From Candidatus Solibacter sp. (GTDB taxonomy: Bacteria > Acidobacteriota > Terriglobia > Bryobacterales > Bryobacteraceae): DNA of 64,000 nt. Below are positions 34,247 through 43,583 of the stretch, piece by piece; within the stretch, counting starts at the first letter, position 1, and each line of letters opens with the position of its first letter. The position numbers were made by a program, and so were the translations under genes. The stretch lies in assembly GCA_013822245.1 (NCBI GenBank), contig PNKE01000017.1, positions 1 through 64,000 on the forward strand. Direction: 5' to 3'. The notes under the pieces are model-generated. The model worked only from the letters and a program-made list of their open reading frames with translations. It was not told the origin of the DNA and made no database searches.

Positions 34247-34416
34247 GCGCACTTCGGCTCCTCGCGCCGATCTGCCGTCATTTCAGTCTCCTGGAGCGTC
34301 TCTTCAAGAAACACGGCGAAACCCACCTGGTCTTCGTCCTGATCCAGACCAACCCCTTTCCGGACCTCCGGACTCATCCAAACCTGTCCGCGGGTGAGCA
34401 CGACGGAATCGAGCAT
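34243..34416 (-). CDS. possible small protein, 57 residues, unknown
   Basis: A complete ATG-to-TAA frame on the minus strand encodes a 57-residue acidic protein starting MLDSVVLTRGQVWMSPEVRK. GGAGG lies 8 bases before the ATG, a better ribosome binding site than most genes here have. It fills the 222-base space between the DCC gene and the DHH gene and is co-oriented with, and downstream of, the latter. I know no family for it. It could be a chance frame. Confidence 0.45.
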   Translation of the reverse strand: MLDSVVLTRGQVWMSPEVRKGVGLDQDEDQVGFAVFLEETLQETEMTADRREEPKCA

Positions 34417-34468
34417 TCTGCTGCCTCCGCTGTCCTTATCGGCGCACGGGGAAGGATTTGAGAAGAAA

Positions 34469-35425
34469 TCAACCGCGCAGTTCGGCGGCGATCTCCTGGG
34501 CCACGCGGCGGGCCTGCTCGACCTCGGAGCGCTCGAAGCTGATGGCGCCGACCCTGGGGTGGCCGCCGCCGCCGTACCGTTCGCAAATGGTGGCCAGGTT
34601 GTGGACCGGCTCGGCCGGGGCCCACGGGTTCGATCCCACGCTCACCTTGGCGCGGAAACTCGCCAGCGACACCGAAACCGTGTAGGTCGCCTCCGGGAAC
34701 AGCCAGTAGGGCACAAACTTGTTATAGCCCTCCATCTCGTGGTCGGCGACGTCGAAGTCGATGACGCCGTTCGCCGACCGGCCCGTCTTGCGGATGATGT
34801 CGATCGAGGCCAGATGGCGATCCCACAACGGTTGGAACTGTGACTGGACCCACTCGTCCGAGATGATCTCGCCCAGCTTCATCCGCCGCATCATCCGGAT
34901 GATCCGGTGAACGCCTTCCGATCCCTTCATGGCCTCGATCACCAGCGTGAGTTTCATGGCCGGCTCCCGCATCATGACGGCTTCCTCGGCCGAGGCATAG
35001 CTGGCCCGGTCGACGGTGTCGGCCCAGTAGACGAGGTCGTCAAGCTCCGAGGCGTGGTAGCCGTATTTTTCGCGCGTGATGTCGGCGATGAACTTGGTGC
35101 AGGAGCCGTAGGCGGGGTCGAAGTAGAATTTGCGCGAATCCTTGTGCCGCTCGTAGTGGCGGGCGTCCTCGGGGCAGAGGAAGGCGCTCTGGTGGTGGTC
35201 AAACCACCAGGTGAGGCGTGGACTGGTGGAGTATTTGAAGTCGACAATGGCGTTTTCGTCGCCGTCAAACATCGAATCCTCAAATAACTGCGACGCTTTG
35301 TGGGCCAGCCCGGTGAAGGCGAACTCCGCGCCGGGATGGATTCTGTCCTCGATGAAACGGCTGAAAAAGGCGGCCGAGGCCGAGCCATCGAAACAGTGGT
35401 CGTGGTAGAGGACGCGAATCTTCAT
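34469..35425 (-). CDS. DHH-family phosphoesterase
   Basis: 318 residues from the ATG at 35425. A longer in-frame extension overlaps the photolyase gene and is spurious. Motif I is YHDHCFDGSASAAF (residues 7-20), the DHH motif is FDHHQS (75-80), and the DHHA1 C-terminal glycine loop is YGGGGHPRVG (about 284-293). Relatives cleave nano-RNA, cyclic dinucleotides, pAp or polyphosphate. The substrate cannot be set from sequence. It is divergent from the class II photolyase gene with about 135 bases between them. Confidence 0.88.
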   Translation of the reverse strand: MKIRVLYHDHCFDGSASAAFFSRFIEDRIHPGAEFAFTGLAHKASQLFEDSMFDGDENAIVDFKYSTSPRLTWWFDHHQSAFLCPEDARHYERHKDSRKFYFDPAYGSCTKFIADITREKYGYHASELDDLVYWADTVDRASYASAEEAVMMREPAMKLTLVIEAMKGSEGVHRIIRMMRRMKLGEIISDEWVQSQFQPLWDRHLASIDIIRKTGRSANGVIDFDVADHEMEGYNKFVPYWLFPEATYTVSVSLASFRAKVSVGSNPWAPAEPVHNLATICERYGGGGHPRVGAISFERSEVEQARRVAQEIAAELRG

Positions 35426-35560
35426 TTGGGGCGTGTATCCGGATCGCAGCGAAACATTAAAGGATGCAATACTCGCGGGGGCCGGTGCAACCTGTCTTTC
35501 CGGCGGCATGTGGGACAGCGCCTCGGACTTTGCACCGCGGCCGCCACGGCAGGCATCAGC

Positions 35561-36979
35561 ATGGTGATGAATGAACGAGTGCGGGCGCTGAACGACGCGC
35601 CGGTCCGCGAGGGCGCGAAGTATGTCCTCTACTGGGCCCAGATGAACCGCCGCGCCGAAGCCAACCATGCCCTGCTGCGCGCCGCCGAATGGGCCAACTT
35701 GCTCGGGCTGCCGCTGCTGGTCCATGAAGGGCTCACCTGCACCTATGCGCACGCCAACGACCGGATGCATACCTTCATCCTCGAAGGCGTCCCCGAACAG
35801 GCCCGGCGATTCGCCTCGCTCGGCGCGGGATACTGCTTCTACCTCCGCCGGACCAGCCGCGACCCGGACGACGTCCTCTACCGGCTGGCGGCGAAGGCTG
35901 CCCTGGTTGTCACCGACGACTACCCGGTCTTCGTGGCCGCGAAGCACAACGCCTCTGCGCCGGCGAAAGTGGACGTGCTCTGTGAGGCCGTCGAGTCGTC
36001 CTGCGTCGTGCCGATGAGCGCGTTCACCAAACGCGAATACGCCGCCTGCACGATTCGTCCCAAAATTCACCGCCTCTGGCAGCGCTATCTCGCAGCCTTG
36101 CCCGAAGTGAAACTGGCCCGGCGCTGGACCGGCCCGCCGCCGGAGTTTCATACCGAAGTCACAGCGGCCAACATAGCCTCGCTGGCGGCTTCCTGCGAGA
36201 TCGGCCATTCAGTCGCGCCGTCGATCTCCTACACCGGCGGCCGCCTTGCCGCCGAATCAACGCTGCGCCATTTTCTGAACAACAACCTGCGCCGCTATGC
36301 CCGTGAACGCAATGAACCCGCCGCTCACGCGACGTCGGATTCAAGCCCGTATCTACACTTCGGCCAGATCTCGGCGCTCGAAATCGCACTGGCCGCGCGC
36401 CGGCACGCCGCCGAGCATTCCCTCGCCGCCGGCGAGTTTCTTGAGGAACTGATCGTCCGCCGCGAACTGGCCTTCAACTACTCGCGCTTCGCCTCGCCGC
36501 CGGACACCTTCGCCCATCTGCCTGACTGGAACCGCCGCACTCTCGAACTCCATGACGGCGACCCCCGGCCCTCGGTCTACGCCTATGACGAGTTCGCCCA
36601 GGCCCTCACCCATGACCCGCTATGGAACGCCTGCCAGCACGAACTGCTGCTGCGCGGCAAGATCCACGGCTACTACCGCATGTACTGGGGCAAGAAGATC
36701 ATCGAATGGTCGCGTTCGCACCAGGATGCGCTGGAGACCATGGTCCGGCTGCACGACATCCACGCCCTCGATGGCCGTGACCCGAACACCTACACCAACA
36801 TCCTCTGGTGCTTCGGCCTCCATGACCGCCCGTGGCGGGAGCGGCCCGTCTTCGGCAAGGTGCGGTATATGTCCTACGACGGCATGAAACGCAAGACCGG
36901 CGTTGACGCATACTTGAGAGAGATCACCCACTTGCGCCAGACCGGCCAGGATCCGTTCAGGCTGAAAGCCGAGGTGTAG
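35561..36979 (+). CDS. class II CPD photolyase
   Basis: About 472 residues. It starts at the ATG at 35561 (GTG 35564 and ATG 35567 are alternatives). The N-terminal Rossmann domain contains YVLYWAQMNRRAEANHALL, typical of class II enzymes. The FAD-binding C-terminal domain contains ELIVRRELAFNYSRF, KIHGYYRMYWGKKIIEWS and the class II signature ILWCFGLHDRPWRERPVFGK. The enzyme repairs cyclobutane pyrimidine dimers in DNA with blue light. Only 2 bases separate it from the TIGR01777 gene. Confidence 0.93.
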   Translation: MVMNERVRALNDAPVREGAKYVLYWAQMNRRAEANHALLRAAEWANLLGLPLLVHEGLTCTYAHANDRMHTFILEGVPEQARRFASLGAGYCFYLRRTSRDPDDVLYRLAAKAALVVTDDYPVFVAAKHNASAPAKVDVLCEAVESSCVVPMSAFTKREYAACTIRPKIHRLWQRYLAALPEVKLARRWTGPPPEFHTEVTAANIASLAASCEIGHSVAPSISYTGGRLAAESTLRHFLNNNLRRYARERNEPAAHATSDSSPYLHFGQISALEIALAARRHAAEHSLAAGEFLEELIVRRELAFNYSRFASPPDTFAHLPDWNRRTLELHDGDPRPSVYAYDEFAQALTHDPLWNACQHELLLRGKIHGYYRMYWGKKIIEWSRSHQDALETMVRLHDIHALDGRDPNTYTNILWCFGLHDRPWRERPVFGKVRYMSYDGMKRKTGVDAYLREITHLRQTGQDPFRLKAEV

Positions 36980-36981
36980 AG

Positions 36982-37857
36982 ATGATCGTTGCCATCACCG
37001 GCGGGACAGGTTTCATCGGCGCCGCGCTCGTCGAGCGCCTGAAATCGCGGGGCGACGAGGTGCGCCTGCTCAGCCGCTCCCGCGGCCCCTATCTTTGGGA
37101 CCCGCTGGCCGGCCCGCCGCCGCCTGAGGCGCTCGACGGCGCCGAAGCCGTCGTCCACCTGGCCGGCGAATCGGTTTCGCAGTATTGGACAGCGGCGGCC
37201 AAAAGTCGCATCCGCGAGAGCCGCGTCACGGGCACGCGCAATCTCGTCGAGGGGTTGCGAAGAATGCACACGCCGCCGAATGTGCTGATCTCGGCCTCGG
37301 CGGTCGGCTTCTATGGCGACCGCGGCGACGAGATTCTCGATGAGTCGTCCGCGCCTGGAACCGGCTTCCTGCCCGAGGTCAGCCAGGCCTGGGAGGCGGA
37401 GGCCAATGCCGCTTCCGGACTCGGTATCCGCGTGGTGACGAAGCGGACCGGCGTGGTGCTCCATCCCGGCGGAGGAGCGCTGGCAAAGATGCTGCTTCCC
37501 TTCAAACTGGGCCTGGGCGGGCGTCTGGGTTCAGGCCGCCAATGGATGCCGTGGGTCCATCTGGACGACCAGATCGGGCTGACCCTGTTTGCCCTGGATA
37601 GCCCCAGTCTGTCCGGGCCGGTGAACGCCGTGGCGCCGGAGCCGGTCACCAACGCCACGTTCGTTCGGGCGCTGGGCCGCGCACTGCGCCGTCCCGCCGT
37701 CATTCCCGCGCCGGCGTTCGCCCTGAAGGTGGCGCTGGGCGAGATGTCTCAGATCGTGCTTTCCAGCCAACGGGTTGCGCCTCGCGCCCTCGAACGGGCC
37801 GGCTATGAATTCCGGTATTTGAGGCTTGCGGACGCCCTCGCGGCGCTTTACTTATAA
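36982..37857 (+). CDS. TIGR01777-family SDR epimerase-like protein
   Basis: 291 residues. The NAD(P)-binding motif ITGGTGFIGAALVERLKSRG lies at the N-terminus. LAGESVSQYWTAAAKSRIRES near residue 58, SASAVGFYGDRGDEILDE near 106, and a C-terminal DUF1731 segment (ALKVALGEMSQIVLSSQRV) match the TIGR01777/YfcH/SDR39U1 group. The reaction is not established. It is cotranscribed with the photolyase and 31 bases before the pyrimidine phosphorylase. Confidence 0.92.
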   Translation: MIVAITGGTGFIGAALVERLKSRGDEVRLLSRSRGPYLWDPLAGPPPPEALDGAEAVVHLAGESVSQYWTAAAKSRIRESRVTGTRNLVEGLRRMHTPPNVLISASAVGFYGDRGDEILDESSAPGTGFLPEVSQAWEAEANAASGLGIRVVTKRTGVVLHPGGGALAKMLLPFKLGLGGRLGSGRQWMPWVHLDDQIGLTLFALDSPSLSGPVNAVAPEPVTNATFVRALGRALRRPAVIPAPAFALKVALGEMSQIVLSSQRVAPRALERAGYEFRYLRLADALAALYL

Positions 37858-37888
37858 GTGTCGGAAATGGTACTCTAAGCGATTGATA

Positions 37889-39193
37889 ATGCGCACCATC
37901 GACCTGATTCAACGGAAGCGGAACGGCGAGGAGTTGCTCCCTCAGGAGATCGACTGGCTCGTCTCCAGCTACACCAGGGGCGAAATCCCCGACTACCAGA
38001 TGTCCGCCTTCCTCATGGCCGTCTACTTCCAGGACATGAACGATGTGGAGGTTGGGGCGATGGTGCAGTCCATCATCGCTTCGGGCGAAAAGCTCGACCT
38101 CTCAAGCGTTGCCGGCCCCAAAGTCGACAAGCACTCCACCGGCGGCGTTGGCGATAAGACCAGCCTGATCGCCGCGCCCCTGGCTGCCGCCGCGGGTGTG
38201 AAGGTGCCCATGATCTCTGGCCGCGCGCTCGGCCACACCGGCGGGACGCTGGACAAACTCGAATCGATCCCCGGCTTCAATACGGCCATCAGCACCGCGC
38301 AGTTCCTCGCCCAGTTGAACGAGATCGGCATCGCCATGGCCGGCCAGAGCGCCACCATGACGCCCGCCGACGGCAAACTGTATTCGCTGCGTGACGCCAC
38401 GGCGACCATCGAGTCGACCGCGCTGATCGCCGCGTCGATCATGTCGAAGAAACTGGCCTCGTCGCTCGACGGCCTGGTGCTCGATGTCAAGGTGGGTTCC
38501 GGCGCGTTCATGAAACGCCAGATCGATGCCCGCCGCCTGGCGCAGTTGATGACCACCATCGCCCGCCGCGCCGACCTGCGCTGCCAGGCGCTGATCACCG
38601 ATATGAGCCAGCCGCTGGGCTATGCCGTCGGCAACGCGCTCGAGATCATGGAAGTCTCGCAGACGCTCCAAAACGGCGGCCCCGTCGACCTCACCCGCAT
38701 CTCGCTTGAACTCGCCGCCCGCATGATCCACATCGGCGGTCTGACCGAATCCCTCGACGACGCCCGCGAAGTCGCCCAGGCCCGGCTGCTCGACGGCTCC
38801 GGCTACGCCAAGCTGAAGCAGGTGATCGACGCCCAGGGAGGCAATTCACAGGTTCTGGACCGCTTCGACCTGCTGCCCAACGCCACCGGCGCCATGGAAA
38901 TCACCTCGCCGCGCGCCGGCTATGTTTCCATGATCGACGCCGAGGAGATCGGCTCGGCATCCACCATGATCGGCGCCGGCCGCGACACCAAGGAAGCCTC
39001 GATCGATCCGGCTGTCGGCGTCATCCTCGAAGTCAAGGTCGGCCAGCGCGTCGAGGCAGGCTCGGTCCTGTGCCGCCTCTACTACACCAGCGAGGAGCGC
39101 CTGGAAGACGCCGCCGAACGCATCGAGGACGCTTTCCGCATCTCGACCACGGCGCCCGAAGCGCGCGAGTTGATCCTGGAAGTCGTCGGCTAG
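37889..39193 (+). CDS. deoA: pyrimidine-nucleoside / thymidine phosphorylase
   Basis: 434 residues from the ATG at 37889. The N-terminal helical domain contains GEEL-LPQEIDWLVSSYTRG and YQMSAFLMAVYF. The phosphate and nucleoside site shows KHSTGGVGDKTSLIAAPLAA and SGRALGHTGGTLDKLESIPG, the type II phosphorylase signature. The C-terminal PYNP domain is present. The enzyme splits thymidine, deoxyuridine or uridine with phosphate. Whether it is strictly thymidine-specific (deoA) or broader (pdp) is not resolved. It begins the nucleoside-salvage run. Confidence 0.92.
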   Translation: MRTIDLIQRKRNGEELLPQEIDWLVSSYTRGEIPDYQMSAFLMAVYFQDMNDVEVGAMVQSIIASGEKLDLSSVAGPKVDKHSTGGVGDKTSLIAAPLAAAAGVKVPMISGRALGHTGGTLDKLESIPGFNTAISTAQFLAQLNEIGIAMAGQSATMTPADGKLYSLRDATATIESTALIAASIMSKKLASSLDGLVLDVKVGSGAFMKRQIDARRLAQLMTTIARRADLRCQALITDMSQPLGYAVGNALEIMEVSQTLQNGGPVDLTRISLELAARMIHIGGLTESLDDAREVAQARLLDGSGYAKLKQVIDAQGGNSQVLDRFDLLPNATGAMEITSPRAGYVSMIDAEEIGSASTMIGAGRDTKEASIDPAVGVILEVKVGQRVEAGSVLCRLYYTSEERLEDAAERIEDAFRISTTAPEARELILEVVG

Positions 39194-39224
39194 AACACAC
39201 CCATATCACCTGCGAGGCCATGCG

Positions 39225-40442
39225 ATGGACCGCTTCACCGGATTGCTGGGCCTGGTCCTGATCCTGGCCCTCTGCTACGCGCTCTCGACTTCAAGAAAGT
39301 CCATCCGCCCGTCCCTGCTGCTGTGGGGATTGAGCCTTCAATTCGGCTTCGCCTTCCTGGTCCTGAAGACCGATTTCGGCAAGCTGTTTGAAATCGCCAG
39401 CGTCGCGGTGAATGCGTTGCTCGAATACACGGAAGCCGGCAGCCAGTTCCTGTTCGGCCCGCTGGGCGCCAAGTCCGGACAGTTCGGCGTGGTGTTCGCC
39501 TTCCAGGTGCTGCCCATCGTCATCTTCATCGCATCTCTGTTTTCGATCCTCTACTACTTCGGCGTGATGCAGGTTGTCATCAAGGGCATGGCATGGCTGA
39601 TGCAGCGCATCATGGGCGCGTCGGGCGCCGAGTCCACCAACGTCGCGGCGTCGATCTTCATGGGCCAGACCGAAGCCCCGTTGACCATCCGGCCCTTCCT
39701 GCCGCGCCTCACCGAGAGCGAACTGTTCACCATCATGGTCTGCGGCATGGCGCACGTCTCCGGCGCCGTGATGGCGGCCTACGTCAAAATCGCCGGCGTC
39801 GATATCAAACACCTGCTCACCGCCGTCATTATGACCGCCCCGGCCACGCTGCTGCTGGCCAAGATGCTGGTGCCTGAAACGGGCAAACCCGAAACGGCCG
39901 GCAGCGTCGATATTGAAGTGGAAAAGCCCGGCGTCAACGTGATCGACGCCGCCGCGCGCGGCGCCGGCGAAGGACTGCAACTCGCTCTGAACATCGGCGG
40001 CATGTTGATCGCCTTCCTGGCGCTCATCGCCATGCTCAACGGAATGCTGGGCTGGGCGCACACGGTTGTCCCGGCCATCCCTGAGTCGATGCAGAAACTG
40101 TTCGGCATCATCTTCGCGCCCATCGCCTGGCTGCTCGGCGTCAGTTGGAAGGACGCCTCCACGGTCGGCGACATGCTCGGCACCCGTATGGTGCTCAACG
40201 AGTTCATCGCCTTCCTGCGGCTGGGCGAAGTGAGGGCCTCGCTCGATCCACGCAGTTTTGTCATCACGACGTTCGCGCTCTGCGGATTCGCCAACTTCAG
40301 CTCCATCGCCATTCAGATCGGCGGCATCGGCGCGCTGGCGCCAAGCCGCAAGTCCGACCTGGCGCGCATGGGCCTCAAAGCCATGATGGCCGGAACGCTG
40401 GCCAACTTCATGTCGGCCTGCATCGCGGGGTTGCTGCTGTGA
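39225..40442 (+). CDS. nupC: concentrative nucleoside transporter (CNT/NupC family)
   Basis: 405 residues with about 8-10 transmembrane segments. The Gate and core motifs of CNTs are clear: ESTNVAASIFMGQTEAPLTI near residue 137, FTIMVCGMAHVSGAVMAAY near 166, and near the C-terminus ALCGFANFSSIAIQIGGIGA. It imports nucleosides by Na+ or H+ symport at the inner membrane. Its stop overlaps the GTG of the purine phosphorylase (GTGA). Transporter and phosphorylases are therefore translationally linked. Confidence 0.93.
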   Translation: MDRFTGLLGLVLILALCYALSTSRKSIRPSLLLWGLSLQFGFAFLVLKTDFGKLFEIASVAVNALLEYTEAGSQFLFGPLGAKSGQFGVVFAFQVLPIVIFIASLFSILYYFGVMQVVIKGMAWLMQRIMGASGAESTNVAASIFMGQTEAPLTIRPFLPRLTESELFTIMVCGMAHVSGAVMAAYVKIAGVDIKHLLTAVIMTAPATLLLAKMLVPETGKPETAGSVDIEVEKPGVNVIDAAARGAGEGLQLALNIGGMLIAFLALIAMLNGMLGWAHTVVPAIPESMQKLFGIIFAPIAWLLGVSWKDASTVGDMLGTRMVLNEFIAFLRLGEVRASLDPRSFVITTFALCGFANFSSIAIQIGGIGALAPSRKSDLARMGLKAMMAGTLANFMSACIAGLLL

Positions 40443-41245
40443 TCCGCGAGGCCGCCGAGTACCTGCGGCAGCGGATCGCCACGTGGCCGGAGACGGCGAT
40501 TGTCCTGGGCAGCGCACAGGCATCGTTCGCCGGCGAACTGGTGAATCCCGTCACCATCGACTTCAACGAAATCCCCGGATGGCCCACTCCATCAGTCCAG
40601 GGTCACGCCGGCAAACTGATCGCCGGCGAAGCCGCCGGCGTGCCCGTGACCATCGTCAGCGGACGCGTCCATCTCTATGAGGGCTGGACGCCGCAACAGG
40701 CCGTCTTCGGCGTCCGCGTACTCGGATTGCTCGGCCTCAAGCGCCTCATCCTCACCAACGCCGCCGGCGGCATCAATCCGTCCTACCACCGCGGACTCCT
40801 GGTCCTTATTACCGACCACATCAACCTCCAAGGTTCCAATCCGCTGGTGGGACCGAACGACGCCGAACTCGGCCCGCGCTTCCCCGACATGACCCGCGTC
40901 TACTGCCCCGGGTTCAGGGCCCTGGCGCAACAGGCGGCCGCCCAATGCGGCGTCGAGACCGGCGAAGGCGTCTATGCCGCCATGCTGGGGCCGTCGTTCG
41001 AAACCCCCGCCGAGATCCGCTTCCTGCGCACCATTGGCGCCGACCTCGCCGGCATGTCCACCGTCCCGGAAGCGATCGCCGCCAATCACATGGGCATTCG
41101 CATCCTCGGCATCTCGACGGTCACCAACATGGCCGCCGGTATGCAAGCCGAATTGAGCCACACCGAGGTGCTTGAAATCGGCCGCTCGTCGGCCTCGGCT
41201 CTGGCTTCTCTTTTGCTCGCGCTTCTGCCTAAACTGAAACCGTGA
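40439..41245 (+). CDS. punA: purine nucleoside phosphorylase (type I, trimeric)
   Basis: 268 residues from the GTG at 40439. The phosphate site and substrate motifs are VSGRVHLYEGWTPQQAVFGV near residue 78, LTNAAGGINPSYHRG near 104, and GMSTVPEAIAANHMGIR near 203. A Glu in place of Asn-rich E. coli DeoD sequence marks the low-molecular-mass trimeric family (guanosine/inosine). It overlaps nupC and cdd by 4 bp on each side, so expression is coupled. Confidence 0.92.
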   Translation: MIREAAEYLRQRIATWPETAIVLGSAQASFAGELVNPVTIDFNEIPGWPTPSVQGHAGKLIAGEAAGVPVTIVSGRVHLYEGWTPQQAVFGVRVLGLLGLKRLILTNAAGGINPSYHRGLLVLITDHINLQGSNPLVGPNDAELGPRFPDMTRVYCPGFRALAQQAAAQCGVETGEGVYAAMLGPSFETPAEIRFLRTIGADLAGMSTVPEAIAANHMGIRILGISTVTNMAAGMQAELSHTEVLEIGRSSASALASLLLALLPKLKP

Positions 41246-41640
41246 GCGCTTCGCTCGAAATGCTGCTCTCGGCAGCCAAACAAGCCCGTGAAAACGCCCG
41301 CCCGGACTATTCGGGCTTCAAAGTCGGAGCCGCGGTCGAGGACTCCGAAGGGCGCATCTTCGCCGGCTGCAACGTCGAATCGGCATCCTACGGGCTCACC
41401 ATCTGCGCCGAGCGATCCGCCCTGTTCACCGCCGTCGCCGCCGGCGCGTCGGCGTTCCGGCGCGTGGTCGTGGTCACCGCCGCCGATAAGCTCACCCCGC
41501 CCTGCGGCGCCTGCCGCCAGGTGATGTGGGACCTGTGCCGCGACGTCGAAGTGACGCTCGCCAACCTCCACGGCGCCACTAAGACCTACCAACTCTCCCA
41601 ACTGCTCCCGGAACCCTTTGATGCGAAAAGTCTCGATTAG
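41242..41640 (+). CDS. cdd: cytidine deaminase
   Basis: 132 residues from the GTG at 41242. Zinc and catalytic motifs CAERSALF (Cys, proton-shuttling Glu) and PPCGACRQ are intact. FKVGAAVEDSEGRIFAGCNVE is the family start. It converts cytidine and deoxycytidine to uridine and deoxyuridine, feeding the phosphorylase encoded upstream. It overlaps punA by 4 bp and the following amidohydrolase by 20 bp. Confidence 0.95.
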   Translation: MSASLEMLLSAAKQARENARPDYSGFKVGAAVEDSEGRIFAGCNVESASYGLTICAERSALFTAVAAGASAFRRVVVVTAADKLTPPCGACRQVMWDLCRDVEVTLANLHGATKTYQLSQLLPEPFDAKSLD

Positions 41641-43018
41641 CCTGCTGCTGCTCTGCGCCCTCTCATCCGCGCAGAAGCCCGCCGACATCATCGTCTCCGC
41701 CGGCACGGTTGTCACCATGGACGCCTCGGGCAGCGTAATTCGGAACGGAGCCGTCGCCGTCTCCCGCGGCGTCATCCTCGCCGTCGGCACGAAGGCGGAA
41801 ATCGACAAGGCCTATAAGGCCAAAGCCCGCATCGACCGTCCCGACGCCATCGTCTTGCCCGGCCTCATCAACGCCCATACACATGCCCCCATGAGCCTGC
41901 TGCGCGGCCTCGCCGACGACGTCAATCTCCGCGACTGGCTGCGCAACTACATCTTCCCCGCCGAAGCGAAAAACGTGAACCCGGAGTTCGTCCGCTGGGG
42001 CGCGCGCCTCGCCATCCTCGAAATGCTCCTCGGTGGAACGACCACCTACACCGACATGTATTACTTCGAGGACGACATCGCCGAAGTCACCAAACAGGCC
42101 GGCATGCGCGGCGTCCTCGGCCAGACCATCATCGGCTTCCCCGCCCCCGATTACAAGACGCCCGAAGCCGCCCTCGCCGCCACCGAAAAGTTCATCCTCA
42201 AGTGGAAGAACGATCCGCTCATCACGCCCGCCGTCGCCCCCCACGCCGTCTACACGAACTCGGTCGAAACGCTCAAGGCCTCCAGCGCACTGGCCGACAA
42301 GCACGGCGTCCCGCTGCTCATTCATGTCTCGGAAACGCAGGCCGAGGACGCGCAGGTGTTCGACAAGCACCGGCAGTCGCCAACCCGCCTGCTGGCTGAG
42401 AACAACGCCATCGCCAAACGATCCGTCTTCGCCCACGGTGTCTGGATCAAGCCCGAGGACAGGCCGCTGCTGGTGGAACACAAAGTCGGCGTGGTGCATT
42501 GCCCAGGGTCGAACATGAAGCTCGGCAGCGGCATCCTGCCCACGGCCGAGTTCCTGAAACTGGGCGTCCGGCTCGGTCTTGGCCCCGACGGTCCCGCCGG
42601 ATCGAACAACGACTTCAGCATGTTCGAGGAGATGGACCTCGCCGCCAAACTCGCCAAGGCGACCTCCTCTGACCTCACCGCCGTCTCCGCCAAAACCGTT
42701 CTCGAAATGGCCACCATCGGCGGCGCGCGCGCCCTCCAGATGGACCACCTCATCGGCTCGATCGAAGCCGGCAAACGCGCCGACCTCATCACCGTCTCCA
42801 CGCTCGCCCCGCACGCCGTCCCCGCGCACGACCCCTATTCGATGCTCGTCTATTCGCTCAAAGCCAGCGACGTCCAGGATGTCGTCATCGACGGCCGCAC
42901 CGTGCTCCGCAACCGCCAGCCATTGACGCTCGACCCGGCAGCGATCCTCAGGAAGGCCCGCGAACTGCGCGCCGTCATCGACGCCTCGATCAAAGCCACA
43001 CCCGATCCAAAGCGGTAA
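41621..43018 (+). CDS. exported amidohydrolase of the MtaD/SAH-deaminase type
   Basis: 465 residues from the ATG at 41621. The N-terminus RKVSISLLLLCALSSAQKPA is signal-peptide-like, unusual for a nucleoside deaminase. Metal ligands lie in NAHTHAP (His86, His88), HVSETQAED, HGVWIK and GLGPDGPAGSNND. The TRZ/ATZ and MtaD (5'-methylthioadenosine/S-adenosylhomocysteine deaminase) pattern is clear. Embedded in the salvage run, it may deaminate nucleosides outside the cytoplasm before NupC uptake (inference). The substrate is unproven. Confidence 0.85.
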   Translation: MRKVSISLLLLCALSSAQKPADIIVSAGTVVTMDASGSVIRNGAVAVSRGVILAVGTKAEIDKAYKAKARIDRPDAIVLPGLINAHTHAPMSLLRGLADDVNLRDWLRNYIFPAEAKNVNPEFVRWGARLAILEMLLGGTTTYTDMYYFEDDIAEVTKQAGMRGVLGQTIIGFPAPDYKTPEAALAATEKFILKWKNDPLITPAVAPHAVYTNSVETLKASSALADKHGVPLLIHVSETQAEDAQVFDKHRQSPTRLLAENNAIAKRSVFAHGVWIKPEDRPLLVEHKVGVVHCPGSNMKLGSGILPTAEFLKLGVRLGLGPDGPAGSNNDFSMFEEMDLAAKLAKATSSDLTAVSAKTVLEMATIGGARALQMDHLIGSIEAGKRADLITVSTLAPHAVPAHDPYSMLVYSLKASDVQDVVIDGRTVLRNRQPLTLDPAAILRKARELRAVIDASIKATPDPKR

Positions 43019-43031
43019 AATCACAGTTTCA

Positions 43032-43583
43032 GTGCGCTACTTCCTCACCGCAGCCATTCCGCCCTTCCGCCGCGTCCTGCTGGTGGAAAGCGGATCGCGC
43101 TATCTGCTCGAAGACCTGCTGCCGGGCATCTACTCGCACCATCCCGAATGCGAGCGCGTCGACGTGGTCACCTGCTTTCCCGGCGCGCCGTCGACGTTCG
43201 ACCCCGGACGCGGCGAAGTCTTCCGCGTCCATCAGTTCCAGGGCCGCGAGGGCCGCAAGCGACTCTACGCCCATTTGAAGCAGACCGGCTATGACGTCTG
43301 CGGCGTCGTCTGCTCCGGCGAGGCCATCATGACCAAGTGGAAATGGGCCATCGCCTGGCAGGCCCCTTCCAAGATCTTCATCCTCAACGAGAACGGCGAC
43401 TACTTCTGGCTCGACCGTTTTCAAATATCAACCATCCGCCAGTTCATCCTGTTCCGGGCCGGCCTTTCGGGCGCCAACGCCGTCTCCACGCTCGGCCGCC
43501 TCGCCCTGTTTCCGTTCACCCTCGGCTACCTGCTGGCCTTTGCCGGCTGGGTCCATCTGCGAAGAAAGGTACGCACCCTATGA
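43032..43583 (+). CDS. unknown protein with C-terminal transmembrane helix
   Basis: 183 residues from a GTG at 43032. The N-terminal part contains RRVLLVESGSRYLLEDLLPG and a Rossmann-like VDVVTCFPGAPSTFDPGRGE, followed by GYDVCGVVCSGEAIMTKWKW. It vaguely resembles the N-terminal half of ADP-heptose or GT-B type proteins but lacks a second half. A hydrophobic helix (about 156-175) ends it. I do not recognise a family. It overlaps the quinone oxidoreductase gene by 4 bp (ATGA), so it is a real, co-expressed gene. Confidence 0.7.
   Translation: MRYFLTAAIPPFRRVLLVESGSRYLLEDLLPGIYSHHPECERVDVVTCFPGAPSTFDPGRGEVFRVHQFQGREGRKRLYAHLKQTGYDVCGVVCSGEAIMTKWKWAIAWQAPSKIFILNENGDYFWLDRFQISTIRQFILFRAGLSGANAVSTLGRLALFPFTLGYLLAFAGWVHLRRKVRTL

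Noticed and set aside
32784-34416. RiPP-like cluster (radical SAM, DCC protein, small ORF).
   Set aside because: The small ORF is on the opposite strand with no leader/core or Cys/Gly-rich repeats, and no transporter or peptidase is linked, so evidence for a peptide-modification system is insufficient.
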